DNA of 64,000 nucleotides from Trichosporon coremiiforme. Lineage: Eukaryota > Basidiomycota > Tremellomycetes > Trichosporonales > Trichosporonaceae. The translations under genes were made by a program, and so were the position numbers. The stretch lies in NCBI GenBank assembly GCA_039545355.1, contig BCJJ01000017.1:186001-250000 (forward strand), given 5' to 3'. Under the pieces are notes generated by a model that had not been told where the DNA came from, searched no databases, and saw nothing but the letters and a program-made list of their open reading frames with translations. Positions 35,373-47,292 of the stretch are shown here, piece by piece (position 1 is the stretch's first letter; the number at the start of each line of letters is the position of its first letter).

Positions 35373-38300
35373 CTAACTGCTGAGCGCACTGAGCTCGCTC
35401 GCCTCACTAAGGCCGCTGTCGCTCTTGGCCGACACGCTGCGCTCGCGCTTCCTCTCCTTCCTCTTCTTCTTCTGCACCTTCCTCGTCGCGCGGACCTTGG
35501 CGCTGCGCCGCCCGCCGCGGCCCATGACCGCGTTTTCCTCCTCGGCGCTCTCCTCTGCACTCTCGTCCTCGTCCTCCTCGTCTTCGCTCAGGTCAGAGTC
35601 AGAGTCCGACTCCGAATCACTGTCGCGCGCGGCGCGCCGGCCGCCACTCTTCCGTTGCTTCCGCGGCTTCGGGCTCCGTGCGGGGCGCTCGCGCTTTTTC
35701 CTCTCCGGACGCGTCGCGACGGGCTTGCGGCCCAGACCCTGCGCCCACTCCTCGATCGCGGGGGGGAGATACGTCTGCGACGCAACGTGGCGTGCCGTAG
35801 CCGGGTCGGGGAGGTTGTGGAAGATGTCGCGGGGAAGCTTGACGGCCACGGCGGAGGTGGTGATGTTCCAGCCGTGGTGATGCGCACGCGCCTTGATGAT
35901 GATCTGGGCGAGCTCGGCGAGCTTGTACAGGTTCTGTTGTCAGAAAGGTTCCGTAATATGTGCGAAATTCGAATAAATTGACTCACGAGTGTAGGGGAGG
36001 TGCCACTGTCGGACTCGGACATCGGTGTATCTCCGTCATCGTCCTTCGTGGGATGAGTGCGAGACGTGCCGCTCTCTATGATGCGTTGAATTTGAGCGTG
36101 GTCCAGCTCCTCGGCCGCGTCGCGCACAGTCTTCAGCTTGTTCGCAATCGTAAACAGGAGTGAGGCATTGTCGCCGTTTGCGACCATCTCGATGAAAAGC
36201 TCGATGAACCGCGTCAAGTCCTTGACCTCGCTGGCGCTGCTCCAGTCCAGGTCAGGGTGGTGCGCGAGCAGGTGCAGCAGGCGTGCAAGCGGCATCTCGA
36301 TACGATCGATGCGGTCCTCTGTGACACGTCAGTACTGTTATCTAGTTATGACTCACCCTTCGAGGCCAATGAAGCGGAGGTGCGGATGTTGGCAAGGATC
36401 AGGTTCTTCGCGATCGCAACGTTCTCGACCTCCGGGTCCTGCGCGACGAGCACTGGCAGGATGTTCCAGCGGGGCAGGCGGCGTTGTGTCGGGAGCACCT
36501 CGGCGAGCTTCTTCAGCAGACGGTTGCGCACCGTGAAGTTCTCGTCCTGCAGCATGAACGCAATGTCCGGGAAAAACTTGGTCATGTGTCGGTCAAAGAG
36601 GCGCACATTCGCGAGCTTGATGAGGCACAGCGTTGCACGAAGCCGCATGTGCAGACGTGCCTGCGGACCCTCTGCCGTCATGTCGCTGACCTGGCCAAGA
36701 TTCTTAATGATGGTGGTCAGAAGGCGGAATGTCGGGTCCACAAGCTCGAGAGCGTGCTCGTCACGAGCCCATCCAAGCGAGCGGTGGGTGATAACACGCA
36801 TGCCCTCCAGCTTGGCGCGGTCCAGGTTGTCGAGCTGGTCCTCCTCGACCCACCGATCGTCCTCGATCTCCTCGGACGGCGATTTGCGCAGCATCACCTC
36901 GTTCATGACGAAGCCAATGATCTCGGTTGTCTTCGTCTCGAAAGCGACGGGCGCGGACATCGCAAGCTCGGCCGCTGAGCGGAGAAGGGGAAGAATGTGC
37001 TCGTCATCACCGTCGCGAAGGTCTTCCCAGAGACGCTGACGTTAGTTTCGGAAACCACCGCCGAAAACTCACAGTGACAAGCTCCGTGGCCGCCTCGGAA
37101 TCCCCAGAGTTGGCGATGAAGCGCGAAGCAAACTTGGCTTGACGGGAGGTCCCCGTAAGCGCAAGCTTGGCAGCACGCTCGATGACCTTCTTATCCTTCG
37201 GTCCCGCGTCCTTGTCGAGCTTGCAGAGAGCGGCGAGAGACTGGAGCGCGACCTCAACGAGGGTGTCGTTCTTCTTGTCGTTCATCGCGATGACGAGCTG
37301 GTCGACGTGGCTCTTGTACATCGGTGCGCACTCCTTCGCGATGAGAGCGAGGTAACGCGCTGCGACTTCCGAGACACGGGCGGCATTGCTCCCCTCCGGC
37401 TTCACGAGGCGCTTGATGAAGCCACCGATGCTCGAGTGGTTGATCAGGTTCCATCCTGCGGCCTCGATGATCGTCGTGAACGTGTCGTAAATGCCGCTGT
37501 GAGCCTGCTGGATGCGGCGCAGAAGTTCGGCACGCGCCTTGACGATCGTGCGAAGGTCGGACTGCGGGTCGACGATCGCACGGAAGTTGCGGTACATGCG
37601 GGGCTCGTTTGCAGCGGCGAACGTCTCCATGTCCTTCCTCGCCTTGTCCTGGTCGCCGAACAGCATGGCGGCGATGGCGTTGAAGACGTAGTGCATGCGC
37701 TGCTTGACGAGCTCGCCCTGCTCCTTGTCCGAGATGCCGCCGTTGTTGTCCTCGCAGGCGTCGACAAACGCCCTCCACGGTGAGTGGCCACGGCTGTAGC
37801 CGACGAAGCCAGTCAAACGGTCGAGGGCACGCAGTGCGTTGTCGTTCAGCTGCGAGGTCACCTGCAGGAACTTGTCGACCCAGGCTTGCTCGTCGTCGGG
37901 CTTCGCCGGCAGCGGAAGGATCTTGGTTTTGAACGCGACGGTGATCTGGCCTCGGAGCTCGGGAGTGACATCCTTGCGGAACAGAGTCAACAGCATTTCT
38001 TGCGGGATCCACCCGAACTGCTCGGCCGCCTCCTCGCTGCTGTCTTCGCTGCGTCGTCAGTTATCTTCGGGGTTAATCAACTCACATCTCGGTGAAGGCG
38101 TTGTGCCACAGCTTGGCGAGAGCGTCGATCGCCTCAGCGCGGACCGCAGACTTCTTGTCGCTCATCCGCCCTCCGACCGCCTTGAGCAGTGGTTGGCTCA
38201 TGTGGTTCAGGGCGGTGGAGTAATCAAGAGAACCGATGATCTTGCAAACGGCAGCGCGTACCCGCTCGTCGGCGTCCTGGATGCGGTCGACAAGATATCC

Positions 38301-39567
38301 TGGTCGTCAGTTTGCTGAAAGCCATGGTAAACTCACCCTCAATGACCTCACGATGCTCCGGCCGGTTCACGAGGATGGTAGCCGCTGCCTCAACCCAGGA
38401 GAGACGAACGGGGAGAGCCTTGTCGACTCTTCGTCCGAGCCACTGGCGCCAGGCGGAGGGGAAAGCGCGCGCCATGTCGACGGAGGAGTTGCCGATCTGT
38501 GGCCGCTCTCCGAGCATGGTTCCGAGTGTTTTCGTGGATAATTCGCGGAGGGGAACCTCCTCGGCTGCCTGGAGGTTCTCCTCTAGGAGGGGAATCGTGT
38601 TCAGAAGAAGATTCGGGGCGTGGCGGAAGATGGTGAGGAGGAGCTGGTGGGATGACGTGAGGATCTTGAGGTCGCTCGGACTCGGGTCGCGGCCGTGCGA
38701 GAGCTGAATCTCGGAGAAGTGCGCAAACGTCGGGCGCTGGAGTTTGAGCGCGCTCTTGTTGCAGACGTCGGCGATGAGCTGGAACGAGGGGCGGTCTGGT
38801 GTCTGAAAGTTAGCTTTGGAGCAGCACGTCAACTCACCGTTCCGTAATTCTCAAATTGGCCAAAGATGCAGTCCATGACGCCGGTCGGGACCGTGTCGGC
38901 CTCGTTCAGGAGATCGGCGAGGATGCTGGCCATGTTGCGGACCATGAGCTTGTTCATGTCCGGGCGGACAATGTCGGCAAAGCTGTCAAAGTACGTCGTG
39001 ATGAGGTCATCGGCGCTGGGGAGCTCGCAGATGAGAACAACACTCTTAATCGACGCGAGGTTGTCGAGGAGATACGAGTACTCGTTGTAGTAGGGGATCT
39101 CGTTGATACGCGTCGCCTGCGACGGCTGAGACTGGGCGTCATTGCTCTTCTTGCTCGGAGCGAGTGGCCGCGTGCCGGGCTGGTACTTGAGGTTCTGGGT
39201 AATCTGGACGACGAAAAACTGGAAGATGTCGCGGAGCTCGTCGCCGGTGTAGGGCGCGTCGGGCGCGTAGAGACGCAAGAGGTCTGCGAGGCAGCACGCG
39301 GCGTATGCCTTGACGCCGCGATCTTTGTGGTGGAGGATGATGCGATCAATGAGCTGCTTGTGAACAGCGTTCAGAGACTTCAGGTCTGTCCCATCCTGCT
39401 CGAGGTCTTTGAGCTTGAGGTGCAGAGTCTGGTTGTCAGCTATGCGACAGCAGCTGGGAGCCTACTTTGAGACGCTTGAGGAGTGCCTCCTGACCTCCGC
39501 CCTTTCCGGACTGGATGAGCTTCTCCTTGAAGTCGAGCTTTGCCAGTTTGGCCGTTTTGGACGGCAT
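35373..39567 (-). CDS. PDS5: Sister chromatid cohesion protein Pds5
   Basis: Eight exons in coding order: 39567-39466, 39428-38838, 38802-38337, 38299-38086, 38048-37073, 37035-36357, 36318-35987 and 35933-35373, giving 1306 aa. All joins keep frame and restore continuous HEAT-type helices. Recognisable Pds5 segments are LLRLYAPDAPYTGDELRDIF near the N-terminus, DADERVRAAVCKIIGSLDY in the middle and HHPDLD further on. The last 120 residues are a highly basic and acidic disordered tail. Pds5 binds cohesin (Scc1) with Wapl and Eco1 and regulates cohesin loading, release and acetylation on chromosomes. Six of the seven introns are 34-38 nt and one is 53 nt. Confidence 0.93.
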
Positions 39568-39893
39568 GCTGGGCAGGCTTGTCGGGGAGCGGGGGAGTGG
39601 GCGGATGCAGCCGGATGGATGGTGAGCACGGATGAGAAGGTAGTGGCAACAACAACGGGGGTGAGTCAACTGCCGTCTGAGCCCCGCCAGACATTGATTT
39701 CACGCGTTCCGTGCGCCGACGCGTCATGTCTAATGGCCATTTGATTCCGCTAATGGGTTATCGGGGGGCTGGACAATGTCATTAGGCAGTCCCTAATGAC
39801 CTTGATAAATGAGGCGTGGGCGCGTGGTTCATTACGCGGGGCCATGTTTTGTTTGTGATTTTGATTTCTCCCACTCCTTAACACCCTTACACC
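39568..39893. promoter_or_regulatory. Bidirectional promoter with TAAT-type motifs
   Basis: A 326-base region between PDS5 and the divergent gene. It holds two CTAATGG copies (39730-39736 and 39750-39756) and an inverted pair CATTAGG/CCTAATG (39780-39786 and 39792-39798, 5-base spacer). The pair may be a binding site for a dimeric factor; this is inference. Confidence 0.4.
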
Positions 39894-41072
39894 ATGCTCT
39901 CCGCCTCCGCGCACGCAGCACACGCCGTGCTCTCCTCATCGCCCTTGAACCCGCGCTCCTCGTCCCCGCCCCCATCCTCGCCAACGCCAGGCGGCTACTC
40001 GAGTCCGGCGCGTCTGCCCCCCTTCGGGCGAAGCAACACCACCCCCCTCTCGGCCCGATACAGGACGACGCCGACCTCGTCTCTGGCGTCCCGTCGCCCC
40101 GGCCCTGGGGGCCGGGTGCCGTCTTCCCCTGGCGACTTCTTCAGCGGCGACACGACCCCGACCGAGTCGGCGATGTGGCGCGACAAGTTCGCCCGCCGTC
40201 TCGCAGACAGCCAGCGCAGGCGTAGTGCGCGCGATGCCGAGATTGCGCGAAGGAGAGGCACGGAGCCGCCGCCAGATCTGGATGATCCGGATGCGGAGCA
40301 GAGAGCGATGCAGGAGGACGAGGAGGTGAGTGTCGAGGGTGGCCCGCAGGGCCATCCGAAGCGATGAGCGCTGCGGGGTGTGGCTGGACGGATAGGCCCC
40401 TCGGCCATGGACTAAACCACCGATAATTCATCCCAGCTGCGCGAGCGTCCTTTCGACCAAAGCTGACCCCAGATTTTCCGCCGCCTCATGATCTTGCAAC
40501 GGCGCAAGGCGCAGCACGCGGCGCTCGTCTCCTACGAGCAAGAAACGGGCGGGTCGGACCCCCTCCTGCCCGAATTCTGGGAGGAAGACCTCTCAGCTCT
40601 AGAGAGGGAGGAGCGACAACTCCTGCAAGAGATCGAGATGGCCGAGGCGGCCGAGGTGGAGGCTCTGGCAGCCCAGGCCAGCGCAACAAACGGGGCAAAT
40701 GGGGCAGCCCCCTCCTCAAGTACGACGGGCGGGTTACACCTGAATGGAATCAGTGCCGCGAGTCTGTCCGGCTTCGCCCCCGGTTCATACGCGACAACAA
40801 GCGCGCACGAACAGGCGATGCGCGCCCTGGAGCAGTGTGGCGAGTACGAAGCGTACTGCTACGATGACTGGGAGAACGACCTGGATGAAGTAGACGAAGC
40901 GGAGTATGTGGCCATGGAGGCGGCGGCGAGGGAGGCGGAGCGGGCTGCTGCCATGGGCGTTGGATTCGGGGCGCCAGGATACATCCATCCGACAAACGCT
41001 GGCTTTGGCGCGATCATGGGCGGAGGAGCAGCAGGGGGCGGTGGGGAGGCAGAGGGGATGGACGTGGACTAG
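39894..41072 (+). CDS. Uncharacterised 343-aa protein
   Basis: Exons are 39894-40325 and 40473-41072 (147-nt intron, GTGAGT donor, CTGAC branch, CCCAG acceptor). The N-terminal 90 residues are Ser/Pro-rich and disordered. A conserved-looking basic helix MWRDKFARRLADSQRRR follows. The next block joins across the intron as IFRRLMILQRRKAQHAALV and leads to an acidic helix around FWEEDLSALEREERQLL. The C-terminus has YCYDDWENDLDEVDEAEY and a Gly-rich end. The WRDKF basic helix faintly recalls the N-terminal motif of RPA-interacting proteins, but no zinc-finger cysteines are visible, so I do not assign that function. It shares a promoter with PDS5. Confidence 0.7.
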
Positions 41073-42437
41073 ACACACGGCAGAAGATCAGCGCCTCCCT
41101 GGTACAGCTGGAGGAAGAGCGCGTGTTGTACCCTGTAACCACATGTACTGCATTCTTGTATCTACTGATCCACCCCACCATCCATTGACATCCGCTGACA
41201 TCCATTGACGCCCAACTCATCCACGTTACTGGGATCTTGATTCGGCTTGATGTTCAGGCTCGTTTCACAGGGAGACTATCCGCCGGAGAACAGGCCGGAT
41301 GACCGGTGCGTTGTCGCTCTCGACGCTCTCGTCGCGCCCTTCGCTGTCGTCGCTCTCGTCCTTCTGAGCCACGCCTCGTCGCCTCGCCCCTTCGCTCCTC
41401 AGCTCTAGTAAACCTCATGCAGACTGCAAGGCCACCACCACCCCGGCGCCCCCCTGACCATCCACGTAGTGACACTGTAGCGCGGACTGCCGCCCAAGTC
41501 GAAGTGCACATGTTCCGAGTCGGAGAGACAGCACCCCCGCCGGCAGGTTGAACTGAGGGGGGAGAAGTGGAGGGGTGGGGGGGATGCGGGTGGCTGGCGT
41601 TAGCGAGTGCACGCGAGAGTGAGGGAGCGGAGGCCACCCGCAGCCAGGCTTTGCCTAGAGGAGGAAAGATGTGGGATTTGGGAGGAGTGAGGAAACGTTA
41701 GCGCGTTGGCGCGTTGGCGGGGAAGGGTTTCGATGGAAGTATGGGCAGTATGGGGACTTACGGGCTGGTACGCCTCGCCCATCTTGATCTCGTCTGATAA
41801 CCCCCCCCCCCCCCGACTATCGCTGGTGATTGGTTTTCGGTTGCTGTCACTTTCTCGAGCGGTGGGTGTGGTGGTTCGGGTGGCGCTTGCAGTGGCGGGG
41901 GATGGTAATAACACAGCGGCTCAAATGCTTATATCCCCTCTCATGGCTCATGGGAAAGCGACACAGAGGATGTGCGAGCGTGCGAGCAGACGGGGCACGC
42001 TGCGTGTCTGTGTATCTGTACTCTCGCACACTCGCACACTTTGCACGCCGATCCAGATCTTGCTTCGCTGCGAGTAATCGACAAAGGCTCCGGGTGACGC
42101 CCTCGGCATGAGGCAGGAGGCAGGGCCGCGGCCTGATCTGCCTATGCAAGCTGTGGCTTTCAAATAGCACCCGGCTAGCACGGCTGCTGACCCAACCATA
42201 GAATCAGAGATGCAGAGACACTGCCCCCTGCCCAACGACAACCAGGTGTGCAGAAAGAAAGTACATAGAACATGCAGTGAGAGTCCAAATTTGTACACAG
42301 TATGGAAAAGCCCTAACTAGGAAGTGCGCCCGGTGCACCGTGAATCTATTGCTGAAACTGGATCTGAGATCGTAATGTATGTTTGCTCAGTCGGATGTGA
42401 ATGTCGAAGTCGAAGGGCGAGTCGTGGGACCTACGGC
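41073..42437. other. 1.4 kb convergent intergenic region
   Basis: Long for a region between converging genes. It contains a 14-C run (41801-41814). On the minus strand, ATG 41782 opens seven codons (MGEAYQP) ending at a consensus GTAAGT donor (41761-41756), and a further short open stretch lies at about 41520-41400. A small spliced minus-strand gene is possible, but I could not complete it. Nothing else was recognised. Confidence 0.4.
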
Positions 42438-45076
42438 TTACGGACCCACAGACATGCTGATGCTCCTGACGGGTGTCGCTGTGCGGCGGACCGTCTCGAA
42501 GATTCTGAACAGCGACAGAATCATGTTCCCGCAGTACAGCAGGAGACACAGGATGGCGACGGTGAAGCAGCCGATCTGGCGCTCGCAGATGTGCTTCACT
42601 TTCGGGGAGGAGCGGACGTCGTCCGTGATCTGCAGGTCGCGTGGGCTTGTGCCCGTCGTCGCGGCGAGGCGCTGCGGGTGGTAGCTGTACTGGTAGTTGT
42701 AGTAGTCGGACCCGCTCGTCCACCACGGCGTCATTGGCGTGCAGTCGAGGGGCGTGTTGATGTAGTCGTTGATGGCGAGGGTGGTTGCGCTGCTCCACAG
42801 CGCGATGAAAAGCAAGTCAAGGCACACCCAGAGCATCTTGGAGCGCAAACCCCAGAGCCCGATCGGTCGGCCAAAGTACTCCTTGTAGATGGCCATTAAT
42901 GCGTGCACGATCGTGAGGCATGCGTACGCGATGATTAGCGTCGTGCTTGGCCCGATGACGCCGTTAATGTCAAGGTCGATCAGCATCAGGCGGATGGTGA
43001 TGGCGAGTCCCAGCAGCGTTGCAGCCATGCCGAGGTTGATGAGACGGATGTAGATCGTGATGCGCGCGTCGAGGAAGAGCATGCGTCGCATCTTCGTGCG
43101 CCAGTCCAGGTCGTCGACGGGAGCGTGCGCACGGCGGCGCCGCCGGCAGCACCCGAACCACCAGGGCGCCCATGAGCGAGGCGACTGCTTCTCGAGGATC
43201 GCATTGTTCGGGGATGTGAATGACCGCGTCTCCTCGTCGATTCTATCGAACGGGTTCAGTCGGTCAAAGGGGTTGGTCTCCGGGTCAGGCGGCGGCAGGC
43301 CGTTGTTCGCCGTGCCCCAGTTCTCCCTCCCGAGTGCCTTCTTCTCGCCGGGAACCATGAGGTTCATCGGGCCGCCGGGCGTCGGTGGTGGGAGCGTTTG
43401 TGGCTGGTATCGCTTATACTTTTTGCGCCGCTTACGCTCCTCGCGCTCCTTCTTGCGCTGCTCTTGTGTCTCCTGCACCTCAGGCGTTGGGAGGAGCGAG
43501 TGGCCGTTCAGCGACATTGTGCGTCCGTTCGACGACCTGGTACTAATAGGCGTCGGCGTAACACCGCTGTGCACAGCGCTCGTGTGGCCGTCCAGTGAAG
43601 CGGCACGCAACTTCGGCTCCTTGCCCAGGCCGGCGATCGGGTCGCTGTTGCGCTGGCGGTGGCCGGCCTCGAAATAGCTGTCGTGCATGTCGTCGCTGTC
43701 CAGCGTGCCGTACCGTAACGCATCCTGCCATGAGCCCGCGTGAAAGCCCTGTTTGAGATGCTGTTTCATTTCTGGCGGGATTCGGATCCTGAGGTGTTGC
43801 GCGTTCAGGCGTCGCATCCTCGACGCCGAGTTTGCAGACGCGGGCGTTTCGATTCCTTCTTCCGGCACACGTCCAGACACGCTCGAGTTTAGACCAAACA
43901 GGCGCTGCCTCGCCCGCAGGCGTGGTGACGCAAGCATCGTCGCTTCAGAATCCGTGTAGTTTTCCGTGCCATCGAGGCTGTGCCTGCGGATTGGGGCAGT
44001 GAGGAATCGCTTTACTCTTGGTCGCTTCGCAAGCGGCGAGACCGGCAGGCTGTCGGTGAGGTCACTAGACGGACGTTCCAGACCCTCTGGTGACGACGTG
44101 CGGACGAGAGGGCGACCGTCAGTGGTGTACGGACCGTCGGCCTTGGTCTTTGGCGACTTGGATCTTGGGCTGATCGGGGCCGAGTTGCTGCGTGTGACCT
44201 TGGGGGCCAAAGCCAAGGCCGTGTCGATCCGATCGAGCATCGGCGTGCTCTTGTTTCGCCCCGTGTCCGTCGAGTGGCCGCCACCGATGTCGACCGACTG
44301 GTTCCTCGAGCTGCGAGCGGTGCGGAAGTGACGAGCATCGAACAGACGCGCGGCGCTGCTCTTTGGCGTGTGGCCGCCGCTGTTCTGCCGCGTGGGAGGG
44401 GTGCCGCTGCCTCGGTCCTTCTTGCGCCGGTTACGCCAATCGATGTATCCACCTTCTCTGCTAGATTCGGGTTCAGTCACGATTTCGGAAGCGTCATGGG
44501 CGCCTGTGCCGCTGCGCGAAGGGTGCGCCACACTGCGAAGTCGATTCATACCGCGCTGCGTGAAAGTCCACCATGGTGGCTCGTCGTCGTCGTCGCTGCT
44601 CTCGTCGCTTGCGCATGATGATGAACCACTGTCTGACAGATAATGACGGTAACGCCTGACACGTTTCGGCCGTCGGGGTGGTCTCAGCACAGAGTCGTCG
44701 AAAGTGGGGCCACTGGCCAGCGGCGGCGTGGGTGGGTCATTGATAGCGGAAGCTGTGAAAATGTCAATAACAGGACGCCTGCCGAGCGCGTCGGCGAAGC
44801 AGTGCACGTACGAGGAACAGTGCGAACCTTGCGCTGCGTGGAGCATTGGGGAGCAGTGGCGAGAGGAGGCTGCGACAGACCCGCGTCGTTCGCCGGGTTT
44901 GGTGTGGGAGGAGTGGAATTGTTGTTGGTAAGGGTCGCCTGGGACACAGCGGAATGGATGGTGGTCAACGTCTTGGACCGATTGCGGCCGGGGTGAAGAT
45001 CGCGGTCATCGAGGTTGGAGGGTCCCGCGTTTGGGTCTGACGGAGGGTCGTAGTAGTTGTTATTGTTTGGGTACAT
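42438..45076 (-). CDS. Four-TM fungal membrane protein, possible Srf1-like phospholipase D regulator
   Basis: Exons in coding order are 45076-44812 and 44752-42438, giving 859 aa (59-nt intron, GTACGT donor, TTCACAG acceptor). The first 550 residues are disordered, Ser/Arg-rich and cytosolic, with an acidic patch SSDDDDEPPWWTF. A C-terminal module has four hydrophobic helices: LINLGMAATLLGLAITIRL, STTLIIAYACLTIVHALMA, MLWVCLDLLFIALWSSATTL and IGCFTVAILCLLLYCGNMIL. A long polar loop rich in Tyr and Trp separates the last two. This layout fits MARVEL-like fungal proteins and the Srf1 family, which regulates phospholipase D in yeast. The assignment is tentative. ATG 45076 starts an Asn/Pro-rich peptide and is the first ATG giving an open exon. 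Confidence 0.7.
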
Positions 45077-47292
45077 GATACCGTTGACAGCTGGGGCCTC
45101 TTGGGGGGAAGACGGAATTCGAATGGACTTTATAGCGGAGTCATGGTGAGGGTGCGTGCGGCGACGGTATCGAAAGATGAAAGAAAGAAAGGGGCGAGGA
45201 AGAGAAGCTGAGAGGGAGTGTGTTTTGTGTGGGTTGTGGTAAAAGAGCGATGAAGGGTGACGATGAGCAGTAAGTGAGCAGAGGAATGGACAGGAACGTG
45301 GATGAGAGAGTGAGATAGGGGAATGTTGATGAGGATGGGATGGGATGGCGACGAGGGGGCCAGGGGTGGGATGATCGAGCGCGTAGGTACGTCTGTCTGG
45401 TCGGCAGGAACGATGATGAGCGGCGGGAGTAAGGCACGGCGGTACAGCGGCGTCCAAGATCCACTCTGGGCGAGGGCGTCAGGCGTTGTGCAGCTCTGAA
45501 CTGTGCGGCTCGCGCACGGGTGGCCAACCCGCGTCCTGCCTGCGCTGCCTGGCCGCCGGGCGCCTTGTACGTTCGTGTCTCTCGCCCTAATATTGGCCTA
45601 TCCACTCCGCCCTCTGCCCTCCACCGTCCACCGTCCGCCAGGAGCTGCGAGCAGCGAGTCAAGCCTCGCATGACATCCCTGCTGGGACTATGAACTACCT
45701 GCCGCGCCGCCCCCGGTCCCAAGGTTTGGCCAACGATCGACCCCTTGTACCGCATCACAACTCCGCACCCCCGCTATTACTACTTCCGTGATGTAGCCCA
45801 CGTGTCATTACAGCGGCGTTGATCGTTCCAGTGGCCAATTAGGATATTCAAATCCTCAGGGACACGGCGGAACCTCGGGGTAATCAGGTCCATTACGACA
45901 TGGGCAGTGCAGCCTGCAGAGCTGGATTAGGCCAGCTTCAAATGCGCGTTTGAACGGTGGCCCTAGGATTATTAAGCGTCAGGTTTGTGATTAACCTAAT
46001 GGGCTCGCTTGAAATCGAGGGGGAATGCCCGCATGACAGCATGTCCGCACGTCCAGCTGCGCATAGGCTGGGCAGGCTGGGCTGGGCCATCTGGCCATGA
46101 CGGAGCCACCCACCCAGGCCACCCAGGCTGCAGGCTGGCTAGCCTAACCCAGCCAGGCACCCCACTGCTCCAGAGGCCAGTGGTGCGCGCTGCAAGCTGC
46201 ACGCTGGGCCGTATGACTCACTCACCACTCACTCGACGCTCAGCACTCCCTCCATCCAACCCCGCCTGCACGCTGCCCCGGTTGCCCCGCTCGAAGACCG
46301 TCACCGTCACCGTCACCGTCACTCAAATCCTCACCCTCACCCTCCCCCCTCACCCACACCCATCCACCCCACCTCCATTCGCTCAACACTTGTTCATCCA
46401 CTCCACCACCACCCACCCCCGCCCCGTCGCTTACCACGACCCCCAACGGCACCACTCCCAACTGCGTGTTCCACCAAAACCATCTCTCATTGGTTCAACC
46501 CTGACATTCATCAATCAACCACCACCTCGATCCAACTCAACACTAGAGCTCAGCTTCTCAACATACAACGTCTACTCCTGCCCACACACACCCGCACCCA
46601 CACCCACATCTACATCTATCAGGTCCCCCACGTCTACCGTCCGGCCCATTCACGCCCCCCTTCGCGCCTACGACAATCGCTATTAGTCGCCCCCCCCCTT
46701 GGACTCATCCGGTCGCGTTTTGTCACCGCCGTCGGAGCCCGTCTCGCGCAGCATCATCACCATCAGCGTCCAGTCGCTTGCATTGCCTTTGCCCTCAGCA
46801 GCGTCATCGTCGGCATTCTTTCGGCCCCGTTCAATCTCGCAATCTTATTTTTCCTTCATCCCATAAACGCAACGCTCCAAGCCGGCCAACCGCTGCACAC
46901 ACACACACATACACACTCCACAGTCTCCACCGTTTCGGCCTCTATCCGAACCGTTTGCCCAGTCGCCTGGCCCTTGTGCTTCCACCGATCCGAACGTGTG
47001 CGCCTCTGTCTACCGCTTGACAACTCTAGAACCGAGTTTGCACGCGACGATCGTCTTCGCCTGCCGAGACATCGACTGCATCGACGAGCGCATCGACGTC
47101 GCTCCCATTTGAGCTCTCGCATCTCGACAGTAGCGACGGCGTGCACTTCATCTCTGACCAGTGTCCATCCACCGCCCCTCCTGAATGCCTGACCATTTTT
47201 GAGAGGCACCTTTGTCGGTGTTGAATCACTCTCTCTTCTCCCTTCCATCGACATCGACCGCACCTCTGGGGAGTAGCTCGTCCCCGGGAGCC
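45077..47292. promoter_or_regulatory. 2.2 kb divergent intergenic region with long leaders
   Basis: Lies between the Srf1-like gene (-) and the phosphatase-subunit gene (+). From 46240 to 47290 the + strand is strongly C/T/A-rich with CACCGT, CACCCT and CA microsatellites (46290-46345, 46880-46915), consistent with a long leader. A CTAATGG occurs at 45996-46002. The centre (45780-46000) is AT-richer than its surroundings. No gene is supported. Confidence 0.5.
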
